DNA from: JBBPZA01 sp963728925
Lineage (GTDB): Bacteria; Actinomycetota; Thermoleophilia; Solirubrobacterales; Solirubrobacteraceae
Length of the DNA stretch: 64,000 bases
NCBI GenBank assembly: GCA_963728925.1
Contig: CAVSMB010000023.1
Location: 59,559 to 123,558, forward strand
Direction of reading: 5' to 3'
Both the position numbers and the translations under genes were made by a program. This document shows, piece after piece, positions 1 to 8,527 of this stretch. Each line of letters starts with the position of its first letter. Position 1 is the stretch's first letter. The notes below the pieces were generated by a model. That model was not told the origin of the DNA. It made no database searches and was given only the letters and a program-made list of their open reading frames with translations.

Positions 1-1
1 G

Positions 2-139
2 GTCGAGGGCCTCGACCTGCTGCGCCTGGACAAGGAGGGCAAGATCCGCGACTTCACCGTCATGGTCCGGCCCGCCTCGGCGCTGATGGCGCTCGGCGAG
101 GCCATGGGCCCCCGCGTCGCGCACCTGCCTAAGGGCTGA
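2..139 (+). CDS. SnoaL/NTF2-like protein, C-terminal end (cut by window start)
   Basis: Only the last 45 residues are present. They read as the end of a nuclear-transport-factor-2-like alpha+beta barrel: an alternation of Asp/Gly turn (DKEGKIRDFTVMVRP) and a helix (SALMALGEAMG), the usual closing strand and helix of SnoaL-like proteins. Members range from polyketide cyclases and ketosteroid isomerases to binding proteins of unknown role, so no reaction can be assigned. The TGA at 137-139 is followed closely by the convergent DUF190 gene. The start lies upstream of the window. Confidence 0.6.
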   Translation, partial: VEGLDLLRLDKEGKIRDFTVMVRPASALMALGEAMGPRVAHLPKG

Positions 140-184
140 CGGGGCCCCTCGGGGCTCACGATCTCCGCAGCGGACGTTCGCACC

Positions 185-1293
185 CTACCGCCGTCGGCTG
201 CGGTACAGCTCCAGGATCTCGTCGCGGCCTGCGACGCTCAGGCGACCGCGCTGCACCTGCCCGGCCCTCTCTCGGTAGGCCGGCACGACCGCAGCCGTGA
301 CGACGCCGTGCTCGGCGGTTATCTCGTCGACGATCGGCCAGATCTCGACGATCCTGCTGGGGCGGTCGACGAACACCGTGTACGTCGGGACGTGACTGGC
401 CATGGTGCCGAGGCGATCGCCGAAGGGTCTCTCGTCGCTGGAGAAGCCCCATTCGCCGCGGAGGGTCGTGATGCCGGCCGCGCCCGCTGCGCGCAACCGC
501 CGGGTCAGGGTCGTATAGATCGCTCCGCCGTGGGTCTGCGCCGACTGCCGCGTGTAGACCCGCAGCGCCATCCAGACCGGGGGATCGCCGTCACCTGCGT
601 CCGGGACGAGGGCACCGGCTCGAGGCGATCCCCGTCGTGCTTCACCACCGCGATCCGCTCGAGGTTGACGACGGGCCGACGCAGCACGCCTGGGAGCAGC
701 TGGAGTACCGGCCGCAGGACCTCGAGCGACCCAACGGCGATCGTCGCCACCGGCACGTCGACGTTCCGGCTCAGCAATCCCGCACGTCGTCGCCTTCCGT
801 CGTGTACCCCGTCGACGCCGAGCAGCACGGTCGCGCCACTCGCCCCGTTGCGGCGCAGCAGCTCGACGAGGGCGCGGTAGGAGGCGACGCCGTCCGTTCG
901 CTCGCCTCGGCCGCAGTAGATCGTGAGCCGCCCGCCAGCTCCCAACCCGTCCGGGAAGTCGGCATCGCGGGTGTCCTCGCCGACGGCCAGGCGTGAGTGC
1001 TCCAGGGTGACGAGGCCCTTGTCGACGATGGCGTCGACTTCCTCGAGCGCGCCCTCGATCCGCTCCTTGGTGTCGATCGCCTCGGCGACGAGGGGGAGGT
1101 CGGTGGAGATGTCGGCGAAGCGGCCGGTGTGGATGCGGCGACCGATACCGAAGCCCTCGATGCCGCGGTACAGCGCTGCGATCTCCAACTCGTGCCGGGC
1201 GAAGCACTCCATGAGTGCGTCACTGGCCAGCTTTCCGCCGCTCGTCAGAGACTCGCCGAAGTAGACGTCGAGCTTCAGCCCGGCGCTGATCAT
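185..1293 (-). pseudogene. DUF190 protein (two-domain), one frameshift
   Basis: The ATG at 1293 begins a DUF190 domain (LKLDVYFGES..., then RRIHTGRFADIS). A second DUF190 copy (MALRVYTRQSAQTHGGAIY to the stop at 185) lies in another frame. The frames meet at a five-base G run (579-583 on the + strand). One extra base there would join RLEPVPSSRTQVTAI to PPVWMALRVY in one protein of about 369 residues. DUF190 is a small P-II-like fold of unknown biochemistry that often sits beside crcB fluoride channels, as here: the start lies 2 bases after the crcB2 stop. The frameshift may be a homopolymer sequencing error or real decay. Confidence 0.8.
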
Positions 1294-1294
1294 C

Positions 1295-1633
1295 TCACCC
1301 GTGCCCCAGGTACCAGCCCAGCGCGGCGACGCCGAAGCCCAGGACCATGGAGAGCGCCAGGTTGGCGAGCAGCAGGATGACCTCTCCATCCTCGCCCAGC
1401 CGCTCGCTCTCCAGCATCCACGTCGAGAACGTGGTGTAGCCCCCCATGAATCCCGTGCCGAAGATGAACAGCGCCCCGTGGGGGATCGCCGCTCCGACCA
1501 GGACGCCCAAGGCGAACGCGCCGGTCAGGTTGACGACAAGGATGCCGAGGGGGAAGTCCGTCGGGAGCCGACCGGACACCGCAGAGTCCACGCGGTAGCG
1601 CGCCAAGGCTCCTATCGCCCCAAAGACCGCCAT
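1295..1633 (-). CDS. crcB: CrcB-type fluoride channel subunit (second copy)
   Basis: About 112 residues from the ATG at 1633. The four-helix Fluc/CrcB pattern is clear: GAIGALARYRVD in TM1, GILVVNLTGAFALG in TM2 with the conserved Asn, GTGFMGGYTTFSTW in TM3 carrying the Gly-Gly-x-Thr-Thr-Phe-Ser motif that lines the pore, and a last hydrophobic helix. CrcB proteins export fluoride as dual-topology dimers; two adjacent, non-identical copies suggest a heterodimeric channel. A TTG at 1660 would add nine residues and overlap the crcB1 stop, so the true start is uncertain. It is followed directly by the DUF190 gene, giving a likely three-gene transcript. Confidence 0.88.
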   Translation of the reverse strand: MAVFGAIGALARYRVDSAVSGRLPTDFPLGILVVNLTGAFALGVLVGAAIPHGALFIFGTGFMGGYTTFSTWMLESERLGEDGEVILLLANLALSMVLGFGVAALGWYLGHG

Positions 1634-1653
1634 GCCGACCCAGGTCAGGACGC

Positions 1654-2132
1654 CTACCAATGTCGTCCCCAGCGAGCGAGAATCACGCCGACAACGGCCA
1701 CGCCCATCCCTGCGACGATGCTCGCGAGCGCGTAGCCGATCGCAACTCCGGCGTGCCCGGTGCGGAGCAGCTCGAAGGTCTCGATCTGGAAGGTCGAGAA
1801 CGTGGTTAGAGCACCGCAGAACCCGGTCCCCAGGAGGAACCGCCAGTATCGCCCCGGCGCGACCCGCTCGGCCAGGCGGGTGAACACCCAGCCGAGAAGC
1901 ACGGCCCCGAAGAGGTTGACGATGAAGGTCGCCCACGGCCACTGGCCGGGCTGGCGAGGCAGGGCTTCGGCCACGCCGCCCGGGCGAGTGCGCCCGCTGC
2001 GCCGCCTCCGAGAATGGCTGCGGCACGCAGCTGAAGAACGCTGTAGCGCCCCAATAGACCCTGCCAAGAGCCGTCGACCGTCGAACCGTTGCCCCGTGGA
2101 CTCACGCGGGCACGGAAGCCGCTGACGCTCAT
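1654..2132 (-). pseudogene. crcB: CrcB-type fluoride channel subunit (first copy), frameshifted
   Basis: The body (FIVNLFGAVLLGW, then LLGTGFCGALTTFSTFQIE and a closing TM helix) is a clear CrcB protein ending at 1654. Its first helix (LRAAAILGGGAAGALARAAW) is in another frame. One missing base near 1974 would join ALARAA to VAEALPRQ. ATG 2132 is the best upstream start, but it gives an unusually long N-terminal tail of about 35 residues for this family. It lies just upstream of crcB2 with no gap, so the pair is probably one transcript. Whether the break is real or a base-call error cannot be decided here. Confidence 0.78.
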
Positions 2133-2247
2133 CGATCGAGCTCTCTTCTGACGCTGAGGAGGTCCCCACCAGGGTTGCCCACGCGTTGGGTTGATCACCG
2201 AAGCCCCTCTTGGCTTCGCGTTGGGGCGCCGGCGCGCCCGGCGCAGC

Positions 2248-3405
2248 TCAGGAGCCCGGCGCGATGGCGATCCAGAACAGGACGGCCTCGCGATCGCCGA
2301 GGTTGCGCCAGCCGTTCACCCTTGCGCAATCGGCGAGCAGCACCTCGCCGTCCCGGATCGCCGGCCTCTGGTCGCCGACCTGGACCTGGACGAGCCCGCG
2401 CGACACCGCGACGATTCCCTCCCCGTCCTGGCGTTCGATCGGTGCCCCGGCCTCGCGGGTGCCGAGGTGCACGAGGTCGATTCGAACGTCCGACTTGACC
2501 CTGCCGAGCAGTGTGATGGCGCGTTCCGGGCCGCGGCGCAGATCCCCGACGCGTCGCCCGATCCGGTAGGCCGAGGGGTCCTCGCCGTGGAGCAGGTCGT
2601 CCACCGTCAGCCCCAGCTTCGCGCTCAGGCGCACGAGCGTCGACAGCGAGAGGCCACGCTCCGCCCGCTCGGCCTGCGAGATCGCGCTCGGGGTCACGAC
2701 CGCCATCTGCGCGAGCTGCTGCTGGCTGATCTTCCGCGATCGCCGCAGCGCCCGCAGCGACGCCGCCACGCGACCGATGACCTCGGCCTCGGAGAGGACC
2801 AGGCTCTCCTCCTCGGTGTGCCAGTGCAGCAGCGAGCCCTTCACGCTCTGATCGCGACCCTCGGCCTTGGCGACGCGCACGCTGTGCTTGTCCAGGCGCA
2901 GCACGCACTGCGTCACCGCCTCGACCGTGTCCTGGATCGTCGGGGGCATCTCGCGCAGGTCCATCGACCAGTAGGCGATCGCGCCCACCTCGAGGAGCAG
3001 GGGGCAGCAGCGGGCGAAGAAGCCGCGGGTGAGCTCGGCGCCCCACGCCTCGACCATCCCGTCCAGGGACTCGAACAGCAGGAGGTTGCGCTCGCCGGCG
3101 TCGCAGCGCCCGCGGATCCTCCGCAGCAGCTCTCCGGGGTCGATCGAGGGGCGCCCGGGCGACGTGCCGAGCACCTCGAGGTGCGGGAAGTCCGCCACGA
3201 GCGGGCTGGGGTCGGGGCTGACCGCGATCCACTTGCTCGCGTCGAAGGCCCGCTCGAGGCCCAGGATGGCCCGGTAGAACGGCTCGGCCGAGGCGCGGTC
3301 GAGCTGCCATACGACGTTGTCGCCCCAGTACAGCCCGCCGAGCACGTGGTCGAGGGTCGGGACGCCGGTGCTCACCCTTCGCTCGGGACCGCCCTGGTCA
3401 AGCAT
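2248..3405 (-). CDS. KaiC-like / XRE helix-turn-helix / cupin regulator
   Basis: 385 residues in three parts. Residues ~10-200 resemble a KaiC/RecA-like domain (RVSTGVPTLDHVLGGLYWGD, then a Walker-B-like NLLLFESLDG), but the position of the P-loop reads DNVVWQLDRAS, with no GxxxxGKT. Residues ~213-272 are an XRE HTH (RKISQQQLAQMAVVTPSAIS). Residues ~300-380 form a cupin-like beta barrel (LVQVQVGDQRPAIRDGEVL). It is divergent from the urea transporter and formamidase genes, so it probably regulates them, with the cupin or degenerate KaiC domain as sensor. ATG 3405 aligns better with the domain than ATG 3438, which would add 11 residues; neither has a strong ribosome-binding site. Confidence 0.82.
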   Translation of the reverse strand: MLDQGGPERRVSTGVPTLDHVLGGLYWGDNVVWQLDRASAEPFYRAILGLERAFDASKWIAVSPDPSPLVADFPHLEVLGTSPGRPSIDPGELLRRIRGRCDAGERNLLLFESLDGMVEAWGAELTRGFFARCCPLLLEVGAIAYWSMDLREMPPTIQDTVEAVTQCVLRLDKHSVRVAKAEGRDQSVKGSLLHWHTEEESLVLSEAEVIGRVAASLRALRRSRKISQQQLAQMAVVTPSAISQAERAERGLSLSTLVRLSAKLGLTVDDLLHGEDPSAYRIGRRVGDLRRGPERAITLLGRVKSDVRIDLVHLGTREAGAPIERQDGEGIVAVSRGLVQVQVGDQRPAIRDGEVLLADCARVNGWRNLGDREAVLFWIAIAPGS

Positions 3406-3437
3406 GGCGGCTGACACCACATGACAGCACCGCTTCA

Positions 3438-3462
3438 TGACCCTAGCCGATTGACGGGGTCA
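3438..3462. promoter_or_regulatory. Possible operator in the regulator/urea-transporter divergent region
   Basis: The arms TGACCC (3438-3443) and GGGTCA (3457-3462) form a 6-bp inverted repeat with a 13-base spacer between the divergent regulator and transporter genes. Position and symmetry suit an autoregulatory operator, but short dyads are expected by chance at this GC content. The rest of the 3406-3604 gap shows no other clear signal. Confidence 0.25.
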
Positions 3463-3604
3463 CATGGAGAAGCGCGGGTGGTGGCGACAGCGCTGCTTCA
3501 GGACCGTGTACAAGGCGCGCCCGATCCACTTGGATCGACGTCCCAGGCCTCCTGCATCGAGCCGTTCTCAGACGTGCGGGAACCACGACGGGAGGAGTGC
3601 ATCG

Positions 3605-4802
3605 ATGAGCACCTCGGGCAGCCCTTCGCCACGCGGCTTCGCCCTGGTCAACGGGACCATGCCGGAGTGGTCCAGGCGCGCCGAGAGAAACCCCGTGCTG
3701 GACTTCGTCGACTACTCGCTGCGCGGGGTCGGCCAGGTCGTCTTCATGAACAACCCGATCACCGGGCTGGCGATTCTCGTGGCCATGTGGATCGCCTCGG
3801 CGTGGCTGGGCTTCGGGGGCACGCTGGGGCTGGTGGCCTCGACGCTCACCGCACTGATCCTCGGGATGGACCGTCCCGCGATCCGGGCTGGGCTGTACGG
3901 CTTCAACGGGGTGCTCGTCGGAGCGGCGCTCGCGACCTTCCTGTCGCCGGAGTGGAGCGCCGGCGTGATGGGCTACATCGTGGCCGTCTCGGCCTTCAGC
4001 ACGATCTTGATGGCGACGCTGGCGAAGATCTTCCTGGGGACGTGGGGGGTACCCCCCTTCACCCTCCCGTTCAACTTCGCGACGCTGATCTTCCTCGTCG
4101 CGGCGCTGCAGTTCAAGTTCGGCCATGTGGGTTCGCTGATCGGCCCGGACAGTCCGGCGGTGGCGGGCCAGGCCGTTCCGACCGGCCTGCGGGAGACGGT
4201 GACGAGCGCGAGCGTCATCGACGTCGAAGGCGTGTACAACGCGATCTTCCGAGGGATCGGGCAGCTGTTCTTCGCCGACAAGCCCCTGAGCGGCGTGATC
4301 ATGATCGCCGGGATCGCGGTCTGCTCGCGCATCGCGGCGGTGTTCGCGCTCATCGGGTCCACCGTCGGCATGCTCACCGCGTTCGTCGTGGGCGCCAACG
4401 GCTTCGCGATCTACCACGGGCTGTGGGGGGTTCAACTCGTTCGACGCGTGCCTGGCCGTCGGCGGTGTCTTCTTCGTGCTGACCTGGCGCTCGGGGCTGC
4501 TCGCCGTCGCCTGCGCGATCGCCACCGCGATCCTCTTCGCCGCCATCGGCTCGCTGTTCGTCCCCTGGGGCCTGCCCGCGCTGACGTTGCCGTTCTGCTT
4601 CGGGACGCTGGCCTTCGTGCTCCTGAAGGGCACGAGCAGCCGGCTGACCCCGATCGAGGTCGCGGACATCACCACGCCGGAGGAGCACCTGAAGCGTCGC
4701 CGCGGCGAGCACTCTGAGGGCGTGGGCCGCGACGCCGTGGGGGAGTTCCCCGAGTCCGAGCCGGCGCGCGATCCGCCAGCGGACACGCGGCGCGAGCCGT
4801 GA
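3605..4802 (+). pseudogene. Urea transporter (UT family), frameshifted at a G6 run
   Basis: Start ATG 3605 follows a good site (GGGAGGAG). The protein shows the duplicated UT signature: PPFTLPFNFATLIFL in the first half and PALTLPFCFGTLAFVLLK in the second, separated by about ten hydrophobic helices. UT channels carry urea down its gradient across the membrane. Reading changes frame at G4425-G4430: five Gs would give GLWGFNSFDACLAVGG and an uninterrupted protein of about 398 residues. As written, frame 1 runs on into unrelated sequence to 4717. It is followed by formamidase, fitting a urea/formamide nitrogen-use unit. The extra G is either a homopolymer miscall or an inactivating mutation. 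Confidence 0.85.
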
Positions 4803-4850
4803 TCGGACCGACGGTCGTGACGACAATCATCTAGCAAGAAGGAGCTGGCG

Positions 4851-6104
4851 ATGCCCAAGAATCTGTTCCCGCTGGATAACTCCAAGAAGTTCACGGACCA
4901 GAAGCACGTCGGCCACAACAGATGGCACCCGGACATCCCTGCGCCGGTGACCGTCAAGCCGGGCGACGTCTTCCGGGCCGACTGCCGTGAGTGGTTCGAC
5001 GGGGCCATCAAGAACGACGACTCCGCGGACGACGTCCGCAACGCTCCGCTCCCGGGCGTGCACGTGCTCAGCGGTCCCTTCCGCGTGGAGGGCGCCCAGC
5101 CCGGCGACCTGCTGGTCGTCGACATCCTCGAGATCGACGCGTGCGATCAGGAGGACGAGGGCCCCCTGTCCGGCATGGGCTGGGGCTACACCGGCGTGTT
5201 CGCCAAGACCAACGGCGGCGGCTTCCTCACCGACCGCTTCCCCGACGCCTACAAGGTGATCTGGGACTTCACAGGCGACGTCGCCACCTCGCGGCACATC
5301 CCGGAGTGCTCGTACGTGGGCATCCACCACCCGGGCCTCATGGGCACCGCCCCGTCAGCCGAGCTGCTCGCGAAGTGGACCAAGCGCGAGACCGATCTGA
5401 TCGCAACCGACCCCGACCGCGTGCCGCCGCTGGCCCTGCCGCCGCTCCCGGACTCAGCCATTCTCGGAACCCTCGAGGGCGACGCGTTCGACAAGGCCGC
5501 GGGCGAGGCAGCCCGGACGGCTCCGCCGCGCGAGAACGGCGGGAACCAGGACATCAAGAACTTCACCGCGGGGACGCGGGTGTTCTACCCCGTCTTCGTC
5601 GACGGGGCGAACCTGTCCTTCGGCGACCTTCACTTCTCCCAGGGCGACGGCGAGATCACCTTCTGCGGTGCGATCGAGATGGGCGGGTTCATGGACCTGC
5701 ACGTCGACCTCATCAAGGGCGGCATGGAGACCTACGGCGTCTCGGAGAACGCGATCTTCATGCCCGGCCTGCGGGACCCGCAGTACTCGGAGTGGATCGC
5801 CTTCTCCGGTGTGTCGGTGGACCTCGACGGCAAGCAGCACTACCTGGACTCACAGCTGTCCTACGAGCGCGCGTGTCACCACGCCATCGACTACCTCATG
5901 AAGTTCGGCTACTCCGACATCCAGGCCTACATGATCCTGGGCTCGGCGCCGGTCGAGGGACGGTTCTCCGGCGTGGTGGACATCCCGAACTCCTGTGCAA
6001 CCGTCTACATCCCCAGGAGGATCTTCGACTTCGACGTCGCCCCGTCGAGCGGGAAGCCGCACCAGGTGACGCAGAGCACGCCGGTCCCGAAGTCGGCGAA
6101 CTGA
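4851..6104 (+). CDS. fmdA: Formamidase (acetamidase/formamidase family)
   Basis: 417 residues, the usual length for FmdA, starting at ATG 4851 behind AAGGAG. The N-terminal HNRWHPDIPA, the GDLLVVDILEID strand, the SYVGIHHPGLMG segment and the C-terminal RIFDFDV are typical of the family. The enzyme hydrolyses formamide to formate and ammonia in the cytosol. Genes upstream (urea transporter) and downstream (FmdB-like zinc ribbon, 6 bases after the stop) form one unit for use of small amides as nitrogen source. The divergent KaiC-like regulator is the obvious candidate controller. No disruption is seen. Confidence 0.93.
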   Translation: MPKNLFPLDNSKKFTDQKHVGHNRWHPDIPAPVTVKPGDVFRADCREWFDGAIKNDDSADDVRNAPLPGVHVLSGPFRVEGAQPGDLLVVDILEIDACDQEDEGPLSGMGWGYTGVFAKTNGGGFLTDRFPDAYKVIWDFTGDVATSRHIPECSYVGIHHPGLMGTAPSAELLAKWTKRETDLIATDPDRVPPLALPPLPDSAILGTLEGDAFDKAAGEAARTAPPRENGGNQDIKNFTAGTRVFYPVFVDGANLSFGDLHFSQGDGEITFCGAIEMGGFMDLHVDLIKGGMETYGVSENAIFMPGLRDPQYSEWIAFSGVSVDLDGKQHYLDSQLSYERACHHAIDYLMKFGYSDIQAYMILGSAPVEGRFSGVVDIPNSCATVYIPRRIFDFDVAPSSGKPHQVTQSTPVPKSAN

Positions 6105-6110
6105 CGCGCG

Positions 6111-6395
6111 GTGGCCCTCTACGACTACCGATGTGGCCATGACGGTGTGTTCGAGGTGACTCGGGCGCTCGGTACGGCGCCCGAGTCGATCGCGTGCCCG
6201 GCGTGCGGAAGCGAAGCGGCGCGGGTCTTCTCCAAACCGATGCTCATGACCTCGCCACGCGCTCTTGTCGCTGCGATCGACCACGCGGAGAAGACCCGCG
6301 ACGAGCCCGACGTGGTCACGTCGCTACCGCCGGCACGCAAGCGAACGCCCGTGCTGCCCCTGACCCCGACGCTCAAGCGACTGCCGAGACCGTGA
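6111..6395 (+). CDS. fmdB: FmdB-family zinc-ribbon protein
   Basis: 94 residues from GTG 6111, 6 bases after fmdA. The start ALYDYRCGHDGVFEVTRAL and the CPACG knuckle match the FmdB/CxxC regulatory zinc ribbon. The first knuckle is unusual: YRCGHDG has one Cys where most members have CxxCG. FmdB is named for a proposed regulator of formamidase in Methylophilus and is usually next to fmdA; its biochemistry is not established. The second half is low-complexity and basic. Translation is probably coupled to fmdA. Confidence 0.8.
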   Translation: MALYDYRCGHDGVFEVTRALGTAPESIACPACGSEAARVFSKPMLMTSPRALVAAIDHAEKTRDEPDVVTSLPPARKRTPVLPLTPTLKRLPRP

Positions 6396-6408
6396 GAGGA
6401 TGCGGCGC

Positions 6409-6789
6409 ATGGCCCCGCCGGAGGTCATGCGCCGCTTCATCGAGGCCGTTCGCGCCGGCGATCGGGACGCCGCCTTCGCCCTGTTCGCCGACGACGTCGT
6501 CGGCCACGTGCCCGGCAGGTCGTCGATGGCCGGCGAGCGGCGCGGCCGCGAGGCGGTCATGGAGTACATCCAGGCGGCCATCGGCCACGCTGAGGAGCTC
6601 GACGTCGAGGTGCTCGACGCGCTCGTCGGCCAGGACCACGTCGCGCTGCTCCTCCACGAGCGCCTCTGGCGCCCGGACCGGACGCTCGACATGCGCCGCT
6701 GCAACGTCTACCGGGTGCGCGGCGAGGAGATCGCCGAGGTCTGGATCTTCGAGAGCGACCAGTACGCCGTCGACGAGTTCATGCCGTAG
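6409..6789 (+). CDS. SnoaL-like (NTF2 fold) protein
   Basis: About 126 residues. The N-terminal VMRRFIEAVRAGDRDAAFAL helix followed by FADDVVGHVPG is the standard SnoaL-like opening, and the strand LDMRRCNVYRVRGEEIAEV closes the barrel. The fold holds a hydrophobic pocket used by isomerases, cyclases and unknown binding proteins; no catalytic residue set can be assigned. ATG 6409 is preferred over ATG 6400 because GAGAGG lies at the right distance only for the former. It follows fmdB by 13 bases and might be cotranscribed. Confidence 0.72.
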   Translation: MAPPEVMRRFIEAVRAGDRDAAFALFADDVVGHVPGRSSMAGERRGREAVMEYIQAAIGHAEELDVEVLDALVGQDHVALLLHERLWRPDRTLDMRRCNVYRVRGEEIAEVWIFESDQYAVDEFMP

Positions 6790-6883
6790 GGCGGTGAACA
6801 GCAAGCCCGGCCGTCGCGGTTGACTGCTCGAGCCAGGTCGGAGAGGCTCGCACGCTCCGTTCAACCACCCGAGAGGAGAAGTC

Positions 6884-7270
6884 GTGCGCAAGCTGGTTCT
6901 TCTCGCCGTCGCCGGTGCGATGGCGTTGGCCGCGAGCCCAGCGGCGGCCGGTAGCAACCCGACGTTGAAGGTGAGCCCCAAGAGGACCGTGCGCGGGGCC
7001 CACGTGATCGTGTCCGGGACGAACTGGGGCCAGGCGATCGCCCAGGAGTGTCCGGACAAGATCAAGCTCTACCTGATCAAGGGTGGCGAGAGCACGCGGA
7101 TCCGCAGCCTCTTCACGAACGGCGCCCAGGAGACGTTCCGGCAGAGCGTGGGGATCCCGAGCGGTCTGGCCACCGGGGCCTACGTCCTCAAGGCGGCCCA
7201 GAAGTGCGAGGCCGAGGACGCCGACCAGCCGACCGTCGGCCGGGCCAAGACCGGGCTGACGATCCGCTGA
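6884..7270 (+). CDS. Small secreted protein of unknown function
   Basis: 128 residues from GTG 6884, with GAGAGGAG just upstream. Residues 1-22 (MRKLVLLAVAGAMALAASPA) form a clear Sec signal peptide ending in an AAA-type cleavage site. The mature part is a beta-rich domain of about 105 residues beginning NPTLKVSPKRTVRGAHVIVSG, which looks like an immunoglobulin-like or IPT/TIG-type repeat, with Cys residues in QECPDK and QKCEAED that could form a disulfide. No function is recognised. Confidence 0.65.
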   Translation: MRKLVLLAVAGAMALAASPAAAGSNPTLKVSPKRTVRGAHVIVSGTNWGQAIAQECPDKIKLYLIKGGESTRIRSLFTNGAQETFRQSVGIPSGLATGAYVLKAAQKCEAEDADQPTVGRAKTGLTIR

Positions 7271-7369
7271 CCGCCCCGCTCGAGCCCGGGCGCGGTGGCG
7301 CCCAGGCTCGACGCGTCGAGGGGCCCGGCCAGCGCAGGAGTTCCGCGTCGAGACTCGAACCCCCACGGC

Positions 7370-7804
7370 ATGAGCTCTCCACCCGCCGCCGGAGTCCGGC
7401 GCCCCGTGGGCGTCACCGTCATCGTCGTCCTGCTCTGGATCCAAGGCCTCTTCGGGATCGTCGGAGGCCTGATCCTGTTCTTCGAGCGCAACAACATCGA
7501 CGTGATCCACGAGGTCAACGCGTCCAGCGGCACCATCAGCGCCACCGGGATCATCGTCGTCATCGTCGGGATAGCGACCTTGCTCGTCGCCGTGCTCCTC
7601 GCCCAGGGGAGCAACTTCGCCCGCTGGCTCGTCGCCATCATCAGCATCGTCGACCTCGCGACCGCCGTCTACTACTTCTTCGCCCTGTCGAGCGTGGTGC
7701 GCGACAACGCGATCATCCAGGCCCTCATCGCGATCATCGTCCTCTACTTCCTCTTCGGCGAGCGCGGAAGCCGGGAGTTCTTCGAAGCACAGGCGCGAGC
7801 CTGA
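7370..7804 (+). CDS. Four-helix membrane protein of unknown function
   Basis: 144 residues from ATG 7370. Four hydrophobic stretches are visible: VGVTVIVVLLWIQGLFGIVG, a second around GTISATGIIVVIVGIATLL, a third WLVAIISIVDLATAVYYFF, and a fourth ALIAIIVLYFLFG followed by a short charged tail. The pattern resembles small actinobacterial proteins of the DUF7144 or SPW type, but the family is not certain. It lies just upstream of the truncated efp start at 7846 and so marks the left shoulder of the island. Confidence 0.6.
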   Translation: MSSPPAAGVRRPVGVTVIVVLLWIQGLFGIVGGLILFFERNNIDVIHEVNASSGTISATGIIVVIVGIATLLVAVLLAQGSNFARWLVAIISIVDLATAVYYFFALSSVVRDNAIIQALIAIIVLYFLFGERGSREFFEAQARA

Positions 7805-7845
7805 ACGGTCGGGCGGGCGCCGCGTCCCTACACTGACCGGCGCCC

Positions 7846-7866
7846 GTGATCAGCACCAACCAGTTC
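7846..7866 (+). pseudogene. efp 5' end remnant (7 codons)
   Basis: GTGATCAGCACCAACCAGTT plus one base reads M-I-S-T-N-Q-F, the standard start of elongation factor P, and then stops matching. The complete efp at 16540 begins with nearly the same bases but has an extra ATC and two third-position changes. This makes 7846 the likely original efp start and places about 8.7 kb of foreign or rearranged DNA between the two copies. Confidence 0.55.
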
Positions 7867-8117
7867 AGAAGCGTGCTAAGGGCCACACGATTCGCCCTCC
7901 GCGTTGCCCTAACTTCGAGGGGGTCAGCGGGGGCCAGCTGGTGGAGCTCCATGGTCGCGCTGGGCTGCGCGTAGCGGTCATCACGGGGCGCGGCCCCGAG
8001 CCGCCAGCACCGAGAGCAACGGCCCGCCGACGCGCAGCTCGGCGACCACGCGCTCGACCGCGCGGGCGACCGGCGCGCTGAGGGCGGCGCCCGCCGTGAA
8101 GTCGGCTCCTTCGATCC

Positions 8118-8518
8118 CCCGGCGAGCTTGTGGGTCGCCCATTGGCGATAGAGAGAGCTGCGCGTCGAGCGGATGCTGCCGCCGTGCACGTAGGAGTGGT
8201 CGAGCGTGAAGCAGGAGTCCCACTCGCGCACGCGCTCGGCTTCGCCGCCCGCGAGGTCCGTGCGGTCCTCCACGGTCGCGCATAGGCACGTTGGACGCAC
8301 CATCGTGCAGTTGCCACACGAGAGGCAGCGGTCGGCGACCTCGTCCCAGCGGGGGCCCGGCGCCGAGCCTCGTAGTCGTAGTCGACGTGGGCGCCGTCGA
8401 GGAAGGTCCGGTCCTGGACGAGGATCGCCTGCAGGTCGCAGGCCCGCACACCGATGAAGGCGTAGCGCGGCGCCGGTCCTTCGTTCTCTACGACCGCGAG
8501 CGTGCCATCCTTGCCGCG
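8118..8518 (-). pseudogene. Remnant of a 4Fe-4S hydrogenase/sulfite-reductase A-type subunit
   Basis: In two frames joined near 8365: GKDGTLAVVENEGPAPRYAF-IGVRACDLQAI-VQDRTFLDG, then DEVADRCLSCGNCTMVRPTC with TVEDRTDLAGGEAERVREWD and SCFTLDHSYVHGG. These are the signature segments of the 4Fe-4S dicluster subunit found in group 3b hydrogenases (sulfhydrogenase beta) and in AsrA. The first cluster motif has Arg where the third spacing Cys should be (CLSCGNCTMVR instead of ...MVC). The second cluster domain and the N-terminus are missing. The bases 7978-8117 below it continue open (ending VLAARGRAP) but are not recognised. This is a dead fragment. Confidence 0.7.
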
Positions 8519-8527
8519 GCGCGCGCG

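Noticed and set aside
2133..2200. Fluoride riboswitch before crcB1
   Set aside because: The minus-strand leader has GGTGAT and GGTGGGGACCTCC that recall parts of the crcB motif, but the loop-to-tail pseudoknot pairing and first stem could not be formed.
7335..7370. tRNA on the minus strand
   Set aside because: GGGGGTTCGAGTCTC resembles a T arm, but no anticodon arm, D arm or acceptor pairing exists at the right distance.
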